Below the pieces are notes generated by a model. That model searched no databases. It was not told the DNA's origin and worked only from the letters and a program-made list of their open reading frames with translations. Made by a program: the position numbers and the translations under genes. Shown here piece by piece: positions 39,433-48,194 of a stretch of 61,674 bases of DNA. The stretch lies in contig JAFGHR010000030.1 in the NCBI GenBank assembly GCA_016930015.1, positions 1-61,674 of the forward strand, in the 5' to 3' direction. Source of the DNA: Anaerolineae bacterium (lineage in GTDB: Bacteria > Chloroflexota > Anaerolineae > Aggregatilineales > Aggregatilineaceae). The first letter of the stretch is position 1. The number at the start of each line of letters is the position of its first letter.

Positions 39433-40509
39433 GTGGCATTCAATGTCCAATCTGTGGTCAACCGGAACAACCACCTGATGGAAACGTTAAAAGCGTGGCC
39501 CAAAATTGAGCTTCACCGCCACCTTGAAGGATCGATCCGTCTGCCGACGCTGATCGATGTTGCCCGCCAGCACGATATCCCTCTCCCGGCTTTTACCGTG
39601 GAACACCTGCGGCCTTTTGTACAAATGACCGAGGATGACGAACCCACGTTTACCGTTTTCCTGAGCAAGTTTAATGTGCTGCGCCAGTTTTACCGCTCGC
39701 TGGACATCATCCGCCGCATCACGCGGGAAGCCATCGAAGACGCCGCCAACGATAACATCAAGTACATGGAACTGCGCTTCACGCCGCACGCCCTGGCCCG
39801 CCTGAAAGATTTTGATTACCAGGACATCATCCGGGCCGTATGTGAAGAATCAGTCCGCGCCGAAACCGACTTTGACATCCGTGTGACGCTGATCGTATCG
39901 GTCAACCGCCACGAAAGCGTCCAGATCGCTGAAAAGGTGCTCACCGCCACGCTGGCGCTCAATCATAACAGCGTGGTGGCGCTGGACCTGGCCGGGTTGG
40001 AATTTGAGCATTCGCCGCGCCCGTTTAAAACCCTGTTCGAGCGCGCGCAGCAGGCCGGGCTGCACACGACCGTCCACGCGGGGGAATGGGCCGGGCCGAA
40101 CAGCGTGCGCGAAGCCATCGAAGCCCTGTCTACTGAACGCGTGGGGCACGGTGTCCGCGCCATCGAAGACTCACAGGTCGTGCAGATGGTGCGCGACAAG
40201 GCGATTACGCTAGAAGTATGCCCCACCAGCAACCTGCACAGCGGGGTTGTCAAACAGTTCGACCAGCACCCGCTGAACGATCTGATCTACCTGGGCGTTC
40301 CAACCACGATCAACACCGATGATCCCTCGCTGAGTGATATCACGCTCACCGATGAGCTGGTGCTGGCGCACGTGGCGCTGGGCCTGTCACTGGATGTGAT
40401 CAAACAGAATATCATGAACGCGGCCAAAGCGGCCTTCTTGCCAGACACCGAGCGTGATGCCCTGGTCACCCAATTCGAAACGGCACTGGCAAGCGCCCCC
40501 CTGCCCTGA
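39433..40509 (+). CDS. add: adenosine deaminase
   Basis: 358 residues from GTG 39433 (GAAAGG upstream; an ATG at 39478 lacks a ribosome site). Zn ligands are in the HxH of KIELHRHLEGS (H28, H30), with TVHAGEWAGP, ERVGHGVRAIEDS and NTDDPS completing the active site. It converts adenosine to inosine in purine salvage. Closest to bacterial Add; AMP deaminase is excluded by length. The six-base gap to the GAF kinase indicates one transcript, an unusual pairing of a sensor kinase with a nucleoside enzyme. Confidence 0.93.
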   Translation: MAFNVQSVVNRNNHLMETLKAWPKIELHRHLEGSIRLPTLIDVARQHDIPLPAFTVEHLRPFVQMTEDDEPTFTVFLSKFNVLRQFYRSLDIIRRITREAIEDAANDNIKYMELRFTPHALARLKDFDYQDIIRAVCEESVRAETDFDIRVTLIVSVNRHESVQIAEKVLTATLALNHNSVVALDLAGLEFEHSPRPFKTLFERAQQAGLHTTVHAGEWAGPNSVREAIEALSTERVGHGVRAIEDSQVVQMVRDKAITLEVCPTSNLHSGVVKQFDQHPLNDLIYLGVPTTINTDDPSLSDITLTDELVLAHVALGLSLDVIKQNIMNAAKAAFLPDTERDALVTQFETALASAPLP

Positions 40510-40531
40510 TTCCGCCGCGCGACAACAACCA

Positions 40532-40567
40532 GCCCGGCTGCATGAGTGTCTACCCACGCAGCCGGGC
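40532..40567. terminator. hairpin between convergent genes
   Basis: GCCCGGCTGC (40532-40541) and GCAGCCGGGC (40558-40567) form a perfect 10-bp stem between add and the convergent secreted-protein gene. T-rich tracts are weak (GGTGTTTGG on plus, GGTTGTTGT on minus), so it is a plausible bidirectional terminator. Confidence 0.6.
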
Positions 40568-40600
40568 CGGTGTTTGGTCGGAATCACCCTGCGCAGGGGA

Positions 40601-42679
40601 TCAGTTCATGCTGTGCACCTTGACGAATATCGTATACGCCTCGCGGGTGCCGTCCGGGTACAGCACATCCAGCGTGTACACCGTCGATTGGGTTGGGCAC
40701 TCGGTGACCACGCCGCTGCCGGATACATACTGGCCCTGGTAAGTGGCCTCCGGCACGTTTTCGGCAATCCACCAGATATCAACACAGTTACCGATCGATA
40801 TCTGCCGCTCGTTTTCCTTACCGCCCAGGGGAAGACCACCCTCAACCCAGAACATCACCTGCGGCATCGCCATGCCGTCCGGTTCAATACCGCCCGGTTC
40901 AATACCGGCAGGTTCTACACCGCCCGGTTCAGCACCGGCAGGTTCAGCGGGTGCCGGGACAACGCCGGGCGCGGGGGCAATCGCAGGCAGGTTCAGGCAG
41001 TCACCGGTCAGCGTAACCACCCAGCGGGCAACGTAACCCTGCTGGACGCCCAGGTCCACCACCAGCCAGTCATCATACACGCCCACCACGGGCACGGGGC
41101 GGCGCGCGTACAGCGTGCCAACCTGGGGATACCCGGTGCCGGGACCGGACCGCACGTTGATATTGTCGTTGTCGGCGCTGTCGGCGGTACACGTCACGAC
41201 GGGGACATTACCCTGGTTGGCGGGCGCGGCTGGTGGTTGTTCCGGATTGATCACCGGGGCGGGATTAACCGGTACGGCGGGCGCCGTGGTCGAACTGCGC
41301 AGCACCACGTTATCAAACTGGAATTGCGACCATATCCCGCTGCGTATTTCGTCGGCGGAACGCCCCACAAACAGGCCGATCCACCCGCTGTACAGGCCGA
41401 ACCCCTGCACGGTCGTCAGGAATTCGCCGTTGGCATACAGGCTGATGCTCGATCCGGCGACCACGATCGTCAGGCGTGTGGGCGTCTGGCCGGATGTAAT
41501 GGCCGGTGACCACGTCCAATCTACCAGCGGTGTCCACGTTTCGATGTCGGCATATTCGGCCTGCATCAGGCGGTAGTGGCCGGTGCTGGGCCGGATATGG
41601 AAGGTGTAAAATACATACGGATCTGCGCGGCGAAAGACGACTCCCGCAAAGCCCGCGTTCCCCGCCGGGATCACGTCCACCTCCAGCGTATAATCACCCA
41701 GATTCCAGGCCGGATCACCGGGGTTAAGCTGCACGTAGCCCCACGTCCACTCGCCGCCGATTTCGATCCGGAGCTGATCATTTTGATAAATGCGGTTCCA
41801 GTTGGGGTTTTGTTCCGACTGCCACGCCCACCCGCTGTTGGGATTGGTGAAATCGTCCTGAAAGAGGATATCAGCGCCCGGCGCGGCAGTTTCCCCTTGC
41901 GCGACCCCCCCCTGCGCGACGCCACCCTGTGCCGCACCATCCGGGGCGAAACCGCCTTGCGCGACGCCACCTGGGGCAACTCCACCCGCCGCGCTGGACG
42001 GCACCACGGACGGATCGCTGATCACGACATTATCCCAGGTATAACTCGCCCACTGCCCGGCGCGGTACTCGTCGCTCGTGCGCCCGACAAACAAGCCGAT
42101 CCAGCCGTTGAAATACGTGCTGTCCTGGATCGTGGTCACGTACTGCCCGTTGATATAAAACTCCAGGTTGCTATATTCCACGCGGATTCCCAGGCGGTTT
42201 GCGCCGCCGATCTGGACGGCGGGCGAATAGGTCCAGTCCGCCAGCCGCCCCCAGTTTTCGACATACGGCTGGTCGGCGCGCAGAATGCGGTATTCACCCG
42301 TGCCGGGCCGGACGTGGAACGTGTAGAAACTATCCTGATCGATGCAGCGGAAAACGACTCCTGCAAACCCCACGTTCGCCACCGGGATCACGTCCACCTC
42401 AAGCGTGAAGTCAGCCAGATTCCAGGCCGGATCGCTGCTTTTGAACTGGATATATCCCCACGACGACTCGCCGCCCAGATCGCCATAATACGCGCCCTGG
42501 CGATACCCTGTCTGCCAGTCGGCGCTGTTTGCGGTTTCCCATCCACTGGCAGGATCATCAAACGTATCCTGAAACATGGTGCCCGATTGGGCGTGAGTGG
42601 ATGGAGCCGGCAGTACAGCCATCAGCACGGCGGACAGCAGGCATCCCACGAGCAGTACGCGAAACACTGTTTTTTTCAT
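40601..42679 (-). CDS. secreted protein with two lectin-like (LamG/DUF1080-type) domains, SH3b and C-terminal Ig-like domain
   Basis: 692 residues from the ATG at 42679, preceded by GAGGGGG. The signal peptide ends near PSTHAQS. Two homologous jelly-roll domains (about 35-210 and 260-430) share FQDTFDDPASGW / FQDDFTNPNSGW, YGDLGGESSWGYIQFKSSDP, GFAGVVFR and GWIGLFVGR. They are linked by a Gly/Ala/Gln-rich repeat (GGVAPGGVAQGG...). An SH3b domain follows (about 480-545; INVRSGPGTGYPQVGTLYAR), then a PAEPAG/EPGGIEP repeat linker and a C-terminal beta domain (ISIGNCVDIWWIAENVPEA). It probably binds carbohydrate or the cell wall outside the cell. Confidence 0.82.
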   Translation of the reverse strand: MKKTVFRVLLVGCLLSAVLMAVLPAPSTHAQSGTMFQDTFDDPASGWETANSADWQTGYRQGAYYGDLGGESSWGYIQFKSSDPAWNLADFTLEVDVIPVANVGFAGVVFRCIDQDSFYTFHVRPGTGEYRILRADQPYVENWGRLADWTYSPAVQIGGANRLGIRVEYSNLEFYINGQYVTTIQDSTYFNGWIGLFVGRTSDEYRAGQWASYTWDNVVISDPSVVPSSAAGGVAPGGVAQGGFAPDGAAQGGVAQGGVAQGETAAPGADILFQDDFTNPNSGWAWQSEQNPNWNRIYQNDQLRIEIGGEWTWGYVQLNPGDPAWNLGDYTLEVDVIPAGNAGFAGVVFRRADPYVFYTFHIRPSTGHYRLMQAEYADIETWTPLVDWTWSPAITSGQTPTRLTIVVAGSSISLYANGEFLTTVQGFGLYSGWIGLFVGRSADEIRSGIWSQFQFDNVVLRSSTTAPAVPVNPAPVINPEQPPAAPANQGNVPVVTCTADSADNDNINVRSGPGTGYPQVGTLYARRPVPVVGVYDDWLVVDLGVQQGYVARWVVTLTGDCLNLPAIAPAPGVVPAPAEPAGAEPGGVEPAGIEPGGIEPDGMAMPQVMFWVEGGLPLGGKENERQISIGNCVDIWWIAENVPEATYQGQYVSGSGVVTECPTQSTVYTLDVLYPDGTREAYTIFVKVHSMN

Positions 42680-42781
42680 AGGTAGTACCCCCTCAATCGA
42701 CTGGAACAGTCCGGCAGCATCACACATGCGGGCATGCGGCAGCCGGTTCATTCTCTGTTATCACTGCATCACACTAGTTTT

Positions 42782-42811
42782 ACTATAGGAGATACACCAG
42801 GGGCACGTCAA
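42782..42811 (-). promoter_or_regulatory. sigma70-like promoter of the lectin-like secreted gene
   Basis: On the minus strand, TTGACG (plus 42806-42811) and TATAGT (plus 42782-42787) are separated by 18 bases, about 100 bases upstream of the ATG at 42679. Confidence 0.65.
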
Positions 42812-42928
42812 TTTAAGCGCGATTAAAATCAGGGGGAATCAGTGTACCGGGCGACCACTTTGATTTTGACCTTATCCCAGAATAAGGTCCGGCGATCATC
42901 TACCCGGTTTCACGGGAGAGGTTTGACT

Positions 42929-43255
42929 CTAAATTTTCCCGTCCAGTTTATCCATCCAATCCGCATCTGGTGCGCGGTAGCGAGTCTCATACCGCTCGTT
43001 GTCGCGCTCGATTTCGTTCAACACATCCAGCTCATGCGCCCAGCGTTCCCCCTGTTCGGCGGCAGCGGTGATGATCAGGCGCAGCGCCCATTGTTTTCCC
43101 TGGCGGGCGGCGTTTTGCAGGCAGTCCTCACACACGGCGGGCTGGTCGCCATACCGTCCGTCCGACTCCTGTATCCGGCAAATCTCGCATAACGTAAAGG
43201 TGAGGTTGACCTCTTTAAGCCACGTATTCCAGAGGGTGATCTGATCGTCGTTCAT
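42929..43255 (-). CDS. small hypothetical protein with paired CxxC motifs
   Basis: 108 residues from the ATG at 43255, preceded by AGGAGA. It has CEIC and CEDC separated by about 16 residues, a likely Zn ribbon or knuckle, then helices (GKQWALRLIITAAAEQGERWAHELDVLNEIERD). No signal peptide or membrane segment. No family recognised. The SRAP gene lies just upstream on the same strand, with a 68-base gap, so cotranscription is possible. Confidence 0.68.
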   Translation of the reverse strand: MNDDQITLWNTWLKEVNLTFTLCEICRIQESDGRYGDQPAVCEDCLQNAARQGKQWALRLIITAAAEQGERWAHELDVLNEIERDNERYETRYRAPDADWMDKLDGKI

Positions 43256-43323
43256 GCGGATTTCTCCTGACTGTCTCCCACTCAAGAGTATACAACATCT
43301 ATACGCTGCCGGGATACGTGTCC

Positions 43324-44004
43324 CTACCCGGCGCGCTCGATCAGGCTGGGATCATCATTTGTGGGGCGGTTCACCCGGCGTGACACCGGGTAGCCGGTCA
43401 TCTGGCCAGCGGGATAGGGTTGGAGCAGCGGCAGCACGTTCGCGGTGACGGTTTGCGTGGGGTCCAGCCATGCCGCGTATAACTCGGACGGCAGGATCAC
43501 GGGCATCCGGTTGTGGATCGGTGCCATAAAATCGTTGGGCGTGGTGGTGATGATGGTGCACGTCGGCACGATCTCGCCGGTATTGGGATCGGTCCAGCGT
43601 TCCCACAAACCCGCCATGCCAAATAACCCGCGATCACGCAGCGTAATATACATGGGCTGCTTGGAACCGTCCGGCAGGGTCTGCCACTCGTAAAAACCAT
43701 CCGCGATGATCAGGCAGCGGCGGTAGCGCAGCGCGGCGCGAAAGCTCGGTTTTTCGGCCACGGTTTCGCCGCGCGCGTTGATCAAACGACTGCCGATCGT
43801 GGCATCCTTGGACCAATGCGGGATCAGGCCCCAGCGAAACACGGCAAGCTGGTTTTGGGCGCTCTCCACGTCGTGAATGACGGCGGCGACCGGCTGCGTC
43901 GGCGCAATGTTATAACGCGGTGATAGAGCCGGTACGCTGTCCAACGCGAACGTCTTTGCGACCAGATCGGGATCAAGTTTAGTGAGAGTAAATCGTCCGC
44001 ACAT
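43324..44004 (-). CDS. SOS-response-associated peptidase family protein (SRAP; HMCES/YedK)
   Basis: 226 residues. The start must be the ATG at 44004, because SRAP proteins use the Cys after the initiator Met: MCGRF with C2. N76 (INARGE), E106 (ADGFYEW) and H164 (PIHNRMP) complete the active site. The family forms a ring-opened thiazolidine crosslink with abasic sites in single-stranded DNA and protects them. Within the window it joins three base-excision enzymes (TIR-UDG, AlkC, MutM) that generate abasic sites, although the genes are not linked in an operon. Confidence 0.95.
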   Translation of the reverse strand: MCGRFTLTKLDPDLVAKTFALDSVPALSPRYNIAPTQPVAAVIHDVESAQNQLAVFRWGLIPHWSKDATIGSRLINARGETVAEKPSFRAALRYRRCLIIADGFYEWQTLPDGSKQPMYITLRDRGLFGMAGLWERWTDPNTGEIVPTCTIITTTPNDFMAPIHNRMPVILPSELYAAWLDPTQTVTANVLPLLQPYPAGQMTGYPVSRRVNRPTNDDPSLIERAG

Positions 44005-44156
44005 ACGTTCTATTTTACCGCATTTTTGCACGATCTGCAATCACATGCCGGGTAGGGCAGACGTGTCAAAATAAGGAACGAGAAATAATGATGGCTCACC
44101 AAGAAGGGTCACCATGCCAAAACCTGTCTTTACGAGCACTGAAGCATGGTTCGATG

Positions 44157-44843
44157 TTATAAAGCCAACATGATCTTTATCGCTTCGCTCATCATTGCAG
44201 CATCCAAATTGTCATCACCGTCTTCCACCGTTATGCGTTGAGTAACCATACCATATGATTGGAATTCTCGATCCGTTTCGATATTGATCCAATCCAGAGT
44301 CCTTTTCCGAATGTGCTGATTGTCAATGCACACAACAGACGTGTCTGGAAGCGTTAACTCATGTTTCAAATAGTAAGCCTCAAGTATATAAGGCTCAAAC
44401 AGAATCGTGAATGCATACGGATCGTTTTTTCGCATCATAGAGGCTGCTAAGGCAACACACGAACCATGTTGAAATCCGCATAAAACAACCTTCTCTGTAG
44501 TAATTTGGAACCGTGTCATTATTTGGTCAACAAGCGCATTCACATAAGCACCAGCACAAGACAAAGTGGCTCCCATCGCTTCGACATTACTGGCAAAGCT
44601 TTCGTTACTGCTCGCATCTTGCATGGGGAATGTAAACCAATAGCGTTTTGCATCACTGCCGTAATATAAACCTTGCCGCATCAATGGAGAACTACTGATA
44701 ACGCCATCGCCCGCCCAAAGATACGTGTTGGGCAGACTCTCGATCAAATGCGGTAGAAAGGGTTTGATCTGTTCAGAAGATACGCCTGCAGAATGGAAAT
44801 AGAGAAACGCATTGTCAACCTGCGCCGGAACATGTTCGATCAC
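44157..44843 (-). CDS. alpha/beta-hydrolase-like protein with a lost nucleophile
   Basis: 228 residues resembling the small phospholipase/carboxylesterase group: FLYFHSAGVSSEQIKPFLPHL at the start, YWFTFPMQDAS, and LCGFQHGSCVALAAS at the nucleophile elbow. The usual GxSxG is GFQHG (123-127), so the catalytic Ser is Q125. The C-terminal segment GDDNLDAAMMSEAI stands where active relatives carry a GH-type histidine, so the His also seems missing. Probably a pseudoenzyme. Base composition is AT-richer than the flanks, as in the next gene, suggesting a transferred pair. Function unknown. Confidence 0.7.
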   Translation of the reverse strand: MIEHVPAQVDNAFLYFHSAGVSSEQIKPFLPHLIESLPNTYLWAGDGVISSSPLMRQGLYYGSDAKRYWFTFPMQDASSNESFASNVEAMGATLSCAGAYVNALVDQIMTRFQITTEKVVLCGFQHGSCVALAASMMRKNDPYAFTILFEPYILEAYYLKHELTLPDTSVVCIDNQHIRKRTLDWINIETDREFQSYGMVTQRITVEDGDDNLDAAMMSEAIKIMLAL

Positions 44844-45052
44844 TTCTAACCTCCCCGGCGAGAATTATCGTTTGAGGCAACTACTTTGACAATGTTAGAT
44901 TAGCCAACTGAGCGCAATTGTGAGATAAAAGAAGCATGAAAAGACAAAAAAGCTGTCACAAAAGCTGGCGCAGTGGGGTTTGCCGCCGCTAGAAGAAATC
45001 GACGACCTGGGGGAACGGTTAGCTGTGACGACAGCTTCTCTACTTTTACGCC
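44844..45052. other. gap in the AT-rich island with possible coding relic
   Basis: A 209-base gap. One plus-strand frame (about 44948-45053) reads KLSQKLAQWGLPPLEEIDDL and continues without a stop for about 35 codons, but it has no start or known homologue. It also holds a short hairpin, AGCTGT-gacg-ACAGCT. It is either a gene remnant or chance. Confidence 0.3.
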
Positions 45053-46591
45053 CTAGTCTTCGGCAGCAGCGTCATCTACTTCTCGATTGCTGCCATCCTT
45101 CGTAAAGATTGGCTTTAGGTACTCGGATGGATTAGCTACCTGCTTTTGAAACTCATCCAAGTCTACCATTTGCTTAGTTAACGGGGAGAAAATGTAGTAC
45201 GTAACTCCTGCTATAACGCGATTGAAATCGGCGATTTCACTATGTAGGTTCAGATCAAGTGCGGAAATATCACGCCCATTATTGAGGAGTCGTGCAGCGA
45301 TAATAGCTGCTCCGGTATATAGAATACGCCCCCGTGCCTCCGCATGTGTGACATGAAGGGCGCGTCCGATTTTTGTAATATCTGTATACGCCTTATCCAG
45401 GGCATTCATTTCCTTTTGGGTAGTTGCAATTGTGTTTCCATTATTTCTCAAAAGAGCAATGCCAAGTGATAAGAATGCCATTGGGTGCGTTGGCATATGA
45501 GACAATTCACGTTTATCGACGGTGACAGTATATCCATCTCTAAAACAGGCAATACTTGTTTTCCAATTTCCGTTCTTGAATGCATAGTTGCCCATAATCA
45601 AGCTCAATCGCTCTAATGTCTCCTGAATTTTCGGATCACGAGTATCTTGCCTGTACAGCTCAGTGAGGGCATCTATTAATGGCTGTATTGTCTCTGTTTG
45701 TTGGCTCAGATCATAGTCGGACCTTAGAGCCTTAACCTCCGCCAGCTCTACCTCAGCGCGTATCTCGACCTTCCATTCCTTGTCATCTCGTTGTGGTGCC
45801 TCCTTCTTAGCGATGCGAAATGCGCTCAGTGCGCGCTCAAAGTGAGGAATAGCGCCTAGGTTTTGATCATTCTCATCGTCATACAGTTTTTGATTCTTGT
45901 ACAGTACACCAAGAAAATACAAGGTCATGGGTCTTGTAAACTTGTCAGGCCAATCGGTGTTATTAGTTTGCTCCAATGTTTGCCTAAAGTGCTTTTGAGC
46001 CTCTGTTATGCGTCCCTCCAACAGGGCGGCTAATCCCCGAACATAGTATACGCCTGGATTTGTATCTAAGTTAGTGGCATCAAAGAATCTAGTAGCATAC
46101 TTGATTTCTTGGTCTCGTTCCACAATTTCATGCCGCAACTCATGAAGGTTGCGTCGCGTTACTTTTACGCGAAGCACATTGACATCATTCAAGACAGCCT
46201 GAATTCTCTGCTCGGGATTATGTCTCTCTAACCTGTCCAACTGTTTACGAATGGTCTTCTCATCGTCATCAAGCTTCTTTGCCCTCTCGGCATCAAACGC
46301 CAGCAGTTTGCCTACAGTTTCCATCACCTCATTATTAACTGTTGCCCCCTGTCTTCTCTCTGACTCGAAATAGACCTGCAAAACTACAAAGATACCCGCA
46401 ACTACACCTGCAATTTTCTGTAGCCACGATATGTCTTGCTCTAGTGAGAGTACTTGCTGTCGTAATTCAATCACATCTGGGTCCTGTGCCAACGCAACAT
46501 CGGGAAATACCAAACTGATGACCCCGACAATTACAATGGAAGGTAACACAATCAAGACGAATATTCTGCGCTTGCTCAAACGGTCTAACAT
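45053..46591 (-). CDS. membrane-anchored TPR-like protein, AT-rich
   Basis: About 512 residues from the ATG at 46591, which follows GGAGGAAAATT; the open frame runs 90 bases further upstream. Two hydrophobic segments flank a short external loop: VLIVLPSIVIVGVISLVFPDVALAQ and WLQKIAGVVAGIFVVLQVYF. A coiled coil follows (DAERAKKLDDDEKTIRKQLDRLER) and then about 400 residues of TPR-like helical repeats (GVYYVRGLAALLEGRITEAQKHF; TLYFLGVLYKNQKLY; NYAFKNGNWKTSIACFRDGY). Only the helical repeat class is recognised. Same composition and strand as the pseudo-hydrolase downstream, so the two may be a unit. Confidence 0.7.
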   Translation of the reverse strand: MLDRLSKRRIFVLIVLPSIVIVGVISLVFPDVALAQDPDVIELRQQVLSLEQDISWLQKIAGVVAGIFVVLQVYFESERRQGATVNNEVMETVGKLLAFDAERAKKLDDDEKTIRKQLDRLERHNPEQRIQAVLNDVNVLRVKVTRRNLHELRHEIVERDQEIKYATRFFDATNLDTNPGVYYVRGLAALLEGRITEAQKHFRQTLEQTNNTDWPDKFTRPMTLYFLGVLYKNQKLYDDENDQNLGAIPHFERALSAFRIAKKEAPQRDDKEWKVEIRAEVELAEVKALRSDYDLSQQTETIQPLIDALTELYRQDTRDPKIQETLERLSLIMGNYAFKNGNWKTSIACFRDGYTVTVDKRELSHMPTHPMAFLSLGIALLRNNGNTIATTQKEMNALDKAYTDITKIGRALHVTHAEARGRILYTGAAIIAARLLNNGRDISALDLNLHSEIADFNRVIAGVTYYIFSPLTKQMVDLDEFQKQVANPSEYLKPIFTKDGSNREVDDAAAED

Positions 46592-46860
46592 AATTTTCCT
46601 CCAAATTCCACTGAAGATCAGAAATAACTGTTTAGTGCACGAAAGATGGCGCACCGAATAGGAACCGAACTTCTCAGACACTTGTCTTCATATTTTGGGT
46701 ACTTGACATCTTCCTGAAAGATAACATCCAGTGTCAAACGCAGGCTGTTTTTTTATATGCCCACTGATAGCGTACGGCACGTAACAACCGTGCAGCGCCC
46801 GGCAGTTGGAAGCGGTCGAAGCGGCGTTCGCCTGAGATACGTTTGACCGTTCGCCCCGCG

Positions 46861-48096
46861 CTACTGGCCTTCTTCCCACTCGCGCACGACATCGCCGAGC
46901 AGGTCGCGCACGTCGTCATCATCCACTTCACCGATGCCTTCGAAAAAGGCGCCATCGACCTCGATACGCACGCCGCCATCGATCGCCGGTTTGACGTGAA
47001 TCTTGCGCCCGGCAAACTGGGGCATGTCGGCCAGCCGCGCTTGCAGCAGGTCTTCGATCTGGTCGCCAATGCTGAGCGGCGCGATTTCTTCGACAGGTTT
47101 GGGAGTCTGCCCCATCGCGGCGCGAGTCATCTGGCGCAGCATCGCACCGGGCCGCATCGACGCCGGTTCGGGATCGTCGTCTGCCGGTTCCACAGGCGGC
47201 GGGGACGGTTGGCGGCGCGGCGCACGCGGCGCTTTGCCAGCACCGGCCACCCCGTCTAACTCGTGAACGACGTTCAGGAAACGCCGTTCAAGATCAACGC
47301 CGCGCAAGTCATCGAGCGAGGAAAACCGCTGCCCACCGATCTCCAGGATCAGCGAGCCGTCGGCTACATCACGCCACACGCGCAGCAGTTCGACCGAATC
47401 GGGCGGCGGTTCCTCGCCGGGGGCCGTGCCCCGCACACCGGCCTGATCGTGCGCGGCGCCGTTCTCATAACCGAGTTCATCTTCAAACGCCGCGTCGCCC
47501 ATATCCACCGAGATTTTTTCCATTTCGGCAGCGTCTATGACCTCCGCCGTATCATCGCTATCGTCCAGGCTGCCCACCATCTGTGCACTATCCGGTGATG
47601 GCATGTCGGCCACATCTGTGGCCACATCTGTAGCGGCGTCCTGTTGGCTCGCCCTGTCGCCGCCGGGCACGCTGTCCGCCGTATCCGCGATGTCGTCGTC
47701 CATCGCCCCCATCAGCATCAACAGGTCCGGCGCGGGCACAGCCGCCAGCAGTTCCGGCTTCGGGCGTCGAGGCAGCACAGGCGCGGCACGCTTCCGGGAC
47801 GAGATACCGGCGTGCGGTGCGTCCACGGCAGATTCGGCAGGCGCGGTTTCAGGATTCATGACCCGCTTGAACCACTGGTATGCCTGGGTGTAAATGCCGG
47901 GCAGCGGTGGTTCGCCGCTGCTGGCGCGGCGGCGGCGCTCGGTGGCGCGCTGCATCACCAGCCCGGTCAGCACCAGCCACAAAATGCCCAAAGCGCAGGT
48001 CGGGATCAAAATACCGCTAACTTGCTTGAGAAAGTCGGTAGCGCCGGACGAATTGTTGGTCTGGCTCAAAAAAAAGTGCAAGGTATCAAGAGACAT
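46861..48096 (-). CDS. hypothetical acidic membrane protein, single TM
   Basis: 411 residues. One membrane segment near the N-terminus (IPTCALGILWLVLTGLVM) is followed by RATERRRRA, placing the rest in the cytoplasm by the positive-inside rule. The middle (about 130-245) is strongly acidic and probably disordered. Two small ordered parts are visible: about 240-285 (ELLRVWRDVADGSLILEIGGQRFSSLDDL) and the C-terminus (GDQIEDLLQARLADMPQFAGRKIHVKPAIDGGVRIEVDGAFFEGI). No family recognised. It is unlike its AT-rich neighbours in composition. Confidence 0.68.
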   Translation of the reverse strand: MSLDTLHFFLSQTNNSSGATDFLKQVSGILIPTCALGILWLVLTGLVMQRATERRRRASSGEPPLPGIYTQAYQWFKRVMNPETAPAESAVDAPHAGISSRKRAAPVLPRRPKPELLAAVPAPDLLMLMGAMDDDIADTADSVPGGDRASQQDAATDVATDVADMPSPDSAQMVGSLDDSDDTAEVIDAAEMEKISVDMGDAAFEDELGYENGAAHDQAGVRGTAPGEEPPPDSVELLRVWRDVADGSLILEIGGQRFSSLDDLRGVDLERRFLNVVHELDGVAGAGKAPRAPRRQPSPPPVEPADDDPEPASMRPGAMLRQMTRAAMGQTPKPVEEIAPLSIGDQIEDLLQARLADMPQFAGRKIHVKPAIDGGVRIEVDGAFFEGIGEVDDDDVRDLLGDVVREWEEGQ

Positions 48097-48194
48097 GACG
48101 TATTCTCGCTCACTCTAACGGGGTATTTTCCCCGTGTATTCGTGCTTGAATGAGTATCGGCTTGCTCACCGTCTTTGGCAAGCGCGGCGGCGGT

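Noticed and set aside
41576-42685. 369-codon open frame on the plus strand
   Set aside because: It is antisense to the secreted lectin-like protein and yields low-complexity, Arg/His-rich sequence.
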